Below are positions 59,572-64,000 of a stretch of 64,000 nucleotides of DNA, in pieces. The DNA is from Prorocentrum cordatum (taxonomy: Eukaryota > Sar > Dinophyceae > Prorocentrales > Prorocentraceae), in NCBI GenBank assembly GCA_963575745.1, contig CAUYUJ010017852.1, forward strand, positions 50,001 to 114,000, given 5' to 3'. Position 1 is the first letter of the stretch. The number at the start of each line of letters is the position of its first letter. Both the position numbers and the translations under genes were made by a program. Under the pieces are notes generated by a model that saw only the letters and a program-made list of their open reading frames with translations, made no database searches and was not told where the DNA came from.

Positions 59572-60790
59572 CTTCGTGTAGACTGCCCCCCATCCAAGGC
59601 GTACGCGTGCCTGGTACTGCGGGTTCTGGACCCAGAAGGTGAAACATTATTTGACTTGCGGCGTAGGTTGTGGGCGACTGGGTCTTGCGCTCCATAGACA
59701 TGAAGCAGACTGGTGGACGTGCATCGTCCTTGAACCGTGAAACCAGCCAGCGTGGCCGCCGTAGCCCTTTCAATGTTTGCCCTGCTTCCAGGCAGGCCCA
59801 TGACCGCAGAGTCGTACATGCGCTTGGCTCGAAGGTTGGTGTTGTAGAGGCGCGCAGTGGCTCGACGTCCCACTCCGCGTCGCTGGAATAGTCGTGTCCG
59901 TTGAACTCGTCGCGCTTTGGCTTTGGCTCGCTTAGCTGCCGTCGGTGTACGTCGTTGGCGCCCCGCTGTCGCATCGAAGCCCAGGTCGCGTGATGTGGTG
60001 GCTGCCTTGATGGAGACCCCGTGCTGACCGATCGCGTTTATGACCGCCTGCTGGATGTCCGCGGGGCCGACTATCACGGTCGTCTCAGAAACTTTGAGGC
60101 CCAGTTCATGGATTCATTGAACCAGAGTGGCAGCACCTCGGCGTATCTGATGCTTGACCAAGGAAGGGTGGCCTTCCGCTCGGATCATGAGTGCATCGCG
60201 AACTCACGCATCATGATGCCCGCGTGTCGGAGGTGTACGTGGTCCAGCAGGTCGTAGAGGTAGGCGCTCGCCATGTTGTTGGCTTCAGTGCAGCCTGCAA
60301 GGAGCCCATTGTGCGGCGCCATCATCGTGGAGCTGTAGACGCCCCGGGCTCTGATCACCCTCGGGCTGAGGTAGAGTAGGCAAGACATGTAGAGCACAAC
60401 GGGCGAGTAGTCCAGCTTGGCCGCAAGTCTGCATGAGATGGCGATGATAACGTGGCCGTAGAACTTCATGATGTCCAGAAAGAGGGTGGCGACGCTGGTG
60501 TCGCCATTCACAGCCGAGACCTCATCTAGGACGAGTGTGCACATGGGCGCTTGCAAAGATGATGAACCCTTGATGGCTGCGTCCCACAAGCTTGCTTTCT
60601 CCTCGCACCACTGCCCCAGCATGTGCTTGTTCATGCGGCCCCAGACGTGCGTTGGCATTGGTAGGAGGCCGATAGGGCGCTCGTCTCCAGCTGCGATGGC
60701 ATCGCCTTTGGCCTGGAAACATATCCAGATCTGCATGAACTGGTGTGGCCAGGCGAGGTTGGTGATGCAGGCGTTGATGAAGTCGGGGAA
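59572..60790 (-). pseudogene. Reverse transcriptase domain of the retrotransposon
   Basis: Frame 60790-60185 reads NAWPHQF-type finger sequence (NLAWPHQFMQIWICFQAKGD), then DERPIGLLPM, TLFLDIMKFYGHV with the first catalytic Asp, and APHNGLLAGCTEANNM. The catalytic YVDD box should follow at about 60200-60180, but the frame stops (TGA 60187-60185). In the neighbouring frame the position reads VRDALMIRAEG, so one of the two Asp is gone. That frame then passes a TGA (LVQ*IHELGLKVS) and continues TVIVGPADIQQAVINAIG. It is inactive. Confidence 0.7.
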
Positions 60791-60796
60791 TTATTG

Positions 60797-61678
60797 TTAG
60801 GCCTCTTGGCTGGTGGCTTGCAGTGCCGCTCGAGTCCACTTGTCAGTGGATTGCGCTGTGGTGCGTGGGATCGCACGGAGGGCTGTCTGCATGTCCTCAA
60901 TGGTGTTGGGCTCCCAGTCGTGGTCAAGCTGTTGTTGGGCCTTGGTGCGCAGCTCGCGCATGCTGTCGTAGAGGTCGCTACTTGCCGAGTGGGTTGGCCA
61001 ACGATCGTGCCACATTGCTGCTGTGGTGTCGACGCTGGCGTGCGGGTTACCGATCACGCGGTGTTGGTGGGTCACCATGTCGTGCAGGTCTCTGCGCTCG
61101 TCATTGGAGATGTAGCGGTGGGCGTTCTTCTGGTTGCCCTGCAAGACTTGCTGGGCCCACTCGCGCACTGCCAGGAGGGATGCCGACCAGGTAGCCTTCG
61201 AGTGCTCGTCGGCTATGGCTCGTGATCGGTCGAGCAGGCTGTGGGCGTCGTCGAAGGTTGGTAGTTGGTGCTGGTATCTGATATCGTGTAGTGCCTGGCT
61301 GAGCTCGTCGAGGAGGATCTGCTCAGCCTCTGCCGTGTCCGTGGTGACTCGTGCTCGCATCCGTTGTACCGTGTCCGTTATGTTCTCGAGGAGTTGGCGG
61401 TGGCGTTGGCCTACGGGGCTTTGGGTGGGCTCACCTGCATCTTGAGCCTGGTCATCGTGCAGGAGTCGGACTGGTTGGGATGGTGGTTCGGGATCAGGAC
61501 GGTCCTCTGGTGGTTCCTGGTCGATCTGCTCAGAATCCCCTCCGTGGTCCACTGGACCCCCGTGGAAGTCTAGGAAGGGGTCTGCATCGTTGTCGTCCAT
61601 GGTGTTCATGCGCTGGGGCTCGATGTCATACGTCGAAGCTCTGTCCTCGCTATGACTGTTTCTGTCGCTGGTCTGCAT
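60797..61678 (-). pseudogene. N-terminal part of the retrotransposon polyprotein
   Basis: 293 codons from ATG 61678 to TAA 60799-60797. The same frame resumes after a second TAA (60793-60791) with FPDFINACITNLAWP, so TAA-CAA-TAA is damage inside a continuous polyprotein. The last 30 residues (MQTALRAIPRTTAQ, DKWTRAALQ) match the region before the fingers of LINE reverse transcriptases. The first 260 are Asp/Gln/His-rich and helical, with no endonuclease motif seen. Confidence 0.65.
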
Positions 61679-61680
61679 AG

Positions 61681-61976
61681 CATCATATCCAGCAAAACGG
61701 CGACGAATCTATCCGATTCGAGGGTCGGTTACATCAGGAACCAAGGCCCCTACGGCCCCAATGGTACTGCCCGACGCCGATCCCTCAGGGTGGAACTCCC
61801 CCGTTCTGACATCATGTCCAGCAAAACGGCGACGAATCTATCCGATTCGAGGGTCGGTTACAGCAGGAACCAATGCCCCTACTGCCCCGATGGCACTGCC
61901 CGATGCCGATCCTTCAGGGTGGAGATCCCCCCGTTCTGACATCATATCCAGCAAAGCGGCGACGAAAATCTCCGAT
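61681..61976 (-). repeat. 129-130 bp tandem monomers at the retrotransposon 5' end
   Basis: On the plus strand units begin CATCATATCCAGCAAAACGG at 61681, 61810 (ATG variant) and 61940 (truncated), 129 and 130 bp apart. The array directly abuts the first ATG of the element (61678-61676). In some LINEs such 5' monomers carry the promoter; that role here is inference. Confidence 0.75.
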
Positions 61977-62515
61977 AGGAGGAGGAGGAGGAGGAGGAGG
62001 AGGAGGAGGAGGAGGAGGAGGAGGAGGAGGAGGAGGAGGAGAGGAGGAGGAGGGTGGAGGAGGAGGAGGAGGAGGAGAGGAGAGAGAGGAGCGGAGGGAC
62101 AGGGAGGGGGAGGAGAGGGAGGAGGAGGAGGAGGGGGAGCGGGAGGAGGACAAAGAAAAGTAGGAGGAGGAGGAGAAGGACGAGGAGGATTAGGGGGAGG
62201 AGGAGGAGAGGAGGAGAGGAGGAAGGGAGGAGGGAGGAGAAGGAGGAGGAGAAGGAGAGGACGGAGGAGAGGAGGCGGAGGAGGAGACAGGAACGAGGAG
62301 GAGAGGAGGAGGGGGGATGGGGGAGGGGGGAGGAGCAGGAGGAGGATGGGAGACGAGGAGGGGGAGGAGGAGGAGGAGGACGAGGAGGAGGAGGACGAGG
62401 AGGAGGAGGAGGAGGAGGACGAGGAGGAGGAGGAGGAGGTGGAGGAGTAGGAGGAGGAGGAAGAGGACGAGGAGGAGGAAGAGGAGGAGGAGGAGGAGGA
62501 GCGGGAGAGGGAGGA
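61977..62515 (+). repeat. (GGA)n microsatellite
   Basis: Over 500 bp of AGG with GAGAGG, GACGAGG and GGGAGG impurities. It replaces the rest of the third monomer. Confidence 0.95.
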
Positions 62516-62695
62516 TGCGGGAGGGGAGCTCCTTTTGAATATCTCGTAGGCGTCCTGGGGCGAACGGTGGGCCATCGGGGCTGCATGTTGTGAAGAGCTT
62601 GACGTGCGTCGGTCGGAGCCGTAACAGAAGTTGGCGTTCGGTTTCACAGGGTTCCAACGAACGGGTGCCAATCAACGTGGTCTAGGCTCCAGCCT
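62516..62695. other. Unassigned segment
   Basis: The minus frame reads APVRWNPVKPNANFCYGSDR ... HRSPQDAYEIFKRSSPPA and runs into the microsatellite. Unrecognised; possibly a more 5' part of the retrotransposon. Confidence 0.25.
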
Positions 62696-62902
62696 GTGAT
62701 CGTTTTTTATTCATTGTTTTGCCGATCGGCGCGGGCCCTCGCACCCCCCCCCCCTCCCTGCCTCCCCCAATGGAGTAGATCTTGGCTGTTTGGGGCGCCT
62801 GTTTCGAGCCGGTGGAGCCTCTCTCCGAGAGGAGGCACGGTTCCAAACAGCCGCTCCCCCCCCTTTCCGCCCGATGTCGAAACGCTGATCAGAAAACGCT
62901 CA
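62696..62902. mobile_element. Family B dispersed repeat, copy 5
   Basis: GTGATCGTTTTTTATTCATT GTTTTGCCGATCGGCGCGGG to CGAAACGCTGATCAGAAAAC GCTCAC. The left end and the reverse complement of the right end share GTGAxCGTTTTxTxATxxxxx. Confidence 0.8.
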
Positions 62903-63096
62903 CAGCTAGGAAGGCGTTGGGGGATTTGTTTGCCTTTTGTCCATCTGTTCCCCGGCGTTCCTCCCGGAGATGGGCCGGATTTGGGGGCCAAAGAGTGGGC
63001 TTGTGTTCCAGACCCAGTGCTTCGTTGTGAGGAGACTCTGGCTGCAGGTCGCCTGGAGGGCGCGAACATGATTGCGTTTCGTGGTCTAGGCTTGAA
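62903..63096. other. No recognisable feature
   Basis: Spacer between families B and A. Part of the LSG1-type gene's upstream sequence could lie here, but nothing identifies it. Confidence 0.3.
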
Positions 63097-63270
63097 CCGG
63101 GCATGTCCCTCTACACAAAAATTAGGTAAACAATGTCCCTCTACACAAAAATTAGGTAAACAACATAGTCTGGGGTCGATTGATCGAATAGATGTTCGAC
63201 TATTGCTGGGCATCTGTTGACAGTGTGTTCTTTTTCCTTTGCAGTCCGCCTGTGGGAGGACATGCTCGAC
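63097..63270. mobile_element. Family A element, copy 6, with an internal 31-bp duplication
   Basis: Left CCGGGCATGTCCCTCTACAC, right GCCTGTGGGAGGACATGCTC GAC. ATGTCCCTCTACACAAAAAT TAGGTAAACA is present twice (63102-63132 region and 63133-63163 region). Core ATAGTCTGGGGTCGATT. Confidence 0.75.
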
Positions 63271-63402
63271 ATGAGTCGAGACCAGAGAGGTGCTCGTCTC
63301 TCTGGGGGCGGCGCCGGAGTTCGAAGGAAAATCCGCATGTCGTGCGGCGCGAGGCGCGACGTTGGGCGACTCGCTGTGCTCCGGCTGCCTGCGCCATCCC
63401 AG

Positions 63403-63632
63403 GCAGGGCTCGTTTCGATTCCTCCGATTCGGTCCGATCCGATTTTCATGGCCGCCGATGCCGATTCGATTCGGCTCGGGATTCCGATTCGGACTCTCAC
63501 TTCTTGTTGGAGGCATACAGGCCTGCAGATTTCCGCCGATTCGACTTTTCCCTGCTTGGCTGCGATTTTCCGCCGATCCGATTCGTTTCGATCGCCGATC
63601 CGACTTATTCATTCGAATTCGGATCTCCCCAG
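63403..63632 (+). mobile_element. Introner-like element, copy 2, GC-AG borders
   Basis: 230 bp starting GCAGGGCTCGTTTCGATTCC after ATCCCAG and ending GGATCTCCCCAG before GTCAGCC. CCAG stands at both borders. It lies ~190 bp upstream of the recognisable LSG1 exon on the same strand, so it is probably an intron of that gene, but the flanking exon sequence is not recognised and the host reading frame is not established. Confidence 0.6.
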
Positions 63633-63821
63633 GTCAGCCGCCAGAATATGTCCACATCCTTGTGCTTCGGAGTTGTGCCTGAGATCTGGAGGAGCGGCGG
63701 ATGTGGATGTTTGCCCCGCGTGGGTGGGCAGATATCCATGTTTATCTACCGCTCCCCGAGTGCTCGGACCACGACCCGGCGGCAGTGGATGTGGTGATAT
63801 TCTGGCGGCGCAAAGGGGCGG

Positions 63822-64000
63822 GCAGGGGAAGGAGCGAAGGACGAGGAGAGAGGCAGGTTGGCGTCGTTGGAAACTTGCGCAGAACTTGGGCTGCTGCCTG
63901 CTCCGCAGGAGGAGGGGCTGCACCTCACGCCCTACGAGCGGAACCTGGATTTCTGGCGGCAGTTGTGGCGGTGCTGCGAGCGGAGCGACCTGTTGGTCGA
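63822..64000 (+). CDS. LSG1-type large-subunit GTPase 1, 5' part, cut by window edge
   Basis: 63909-63998 encodes EEGLHLTPYERNLDFWRQLW RCCERSDLLV, which matches the strongly conserved segment before the G4 motif of the cytoplasmic, circularly permuted GTPase LSG1 (needed for release of the NMD3 export adaptor from the 60S subunit). Just upstream, in another frame, GKERRTRREAGWRRWKLAQ (about 63826-63882) fits the WRR-x-L-x-x-LEEE segment that precedes it in the family. The 26 nt between (63883-63908, CAG|AACTTGGG...CTCCGCAG|GAG) break the frame and may be intronic or an error. The GTPase motifs lie beyond the window. Exon borders upstream of 63909 are uncertain; the identification from the 30 residues is firm as pattern recognition but not searched. 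Confidence 0.7.

Larger units (their letters stand above)
58250..61980 (-). mobile_element. Decayed non-LTR (LINE-type) retrotransposon
   Basis: Read on the minus strand: 5' tandem monomers (61976-61681), a long leader frame (61678-60797), reverse transcriptase (60790 to about 59980), a C-terminal linker with a zinc-knuckle-like cluster (59571-58932), and RNase H (about 58870-58260). Five or more frame changes and at least four in-frame stops prevent expression. This is the standard order for LINE-type elements with RNase H. No apurinic-endonuclease domain was identified; 62516-62690 could hold another piece (minus frame with NPVKPNANFCYGSDRR). Confidence 0.75.

Overview
This is dinoflagellate nuclear DNA. 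The decisive evidence is a copy of the dinoflagellate spliced leader at 9754-9773 (CGTAGCCATTTTGGCTCAAG), followed by two decayed 15-nt leader remnants, at the 5' end of a poly(A)-ended gene copy. Introns with GC-AG borders flanked by short direct repeats, high GC, and very low gene density inside repeats fit the same lineage. The general look would suit a large-genome genus such as Prorocentrum, but the genus is inference only. There are no bacterial features (no operons, ribosome binding sites or CRISPR).

Protein-coding content is small. (1) 9752-11577 is a retroposed mRNA encoding two tandem PD-(D/E)XK-nuclease-like domains, ending in an A9 run and embedded in a CCAAGAGG-type repeat. (2) 30112-31302 is an intact three-exon gene for a 262-residue protein with two WWE domains; its second intron is a member of a dispersed repeat family (an introner-like element). 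(3) 63822-64000 holds the start of the conserved region of an LSG1-type GTPase, running off the right edge. (4) 2798-3326 is a second gene copy with a leader relic and an in-frame stop. (5) 58250-61710 (minus strand) is a decayed non-LTR retrotransposon (reverse transcriptase, zinc knuckle, RNase H) with 129-130 bp tandem monomers at its 5' end. Two more retroelement scraps lie at 32657-33025 (RNase H) and 55613-56463 (restriction-like endonuclease region).

The rest is repeats: (a) long stretches of imperfect CTTGG/CCAAG repeats at about 10-20 nt spacing, some in ~360-380 bp higher-order units; (b) many short non-autonomous elements with terminal inverted repeats, named here families A, B, D, E, F, G, H, I, J, N, O, P, R, W and others, several with target-site duplications; (c) satellites of 152, 142, 129-130 and 53 bp; (d) very long GGA/TCC microsatellites; (e) a composite repeat (L) in head-to-head and tail-to-tail copies around a 100-base assembly gap (52763-52862).

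No transposase gene is visible, so the inverted-repeat elements must have been moved in trans. The window reads as a gene-poor tract recording three kinds of insertion: mRNA retroposition, DNA-element transposition, and creation of introns by a transposable element. Family letters are mine; I compared copies by eye, so element borders are usually good to a few bases.
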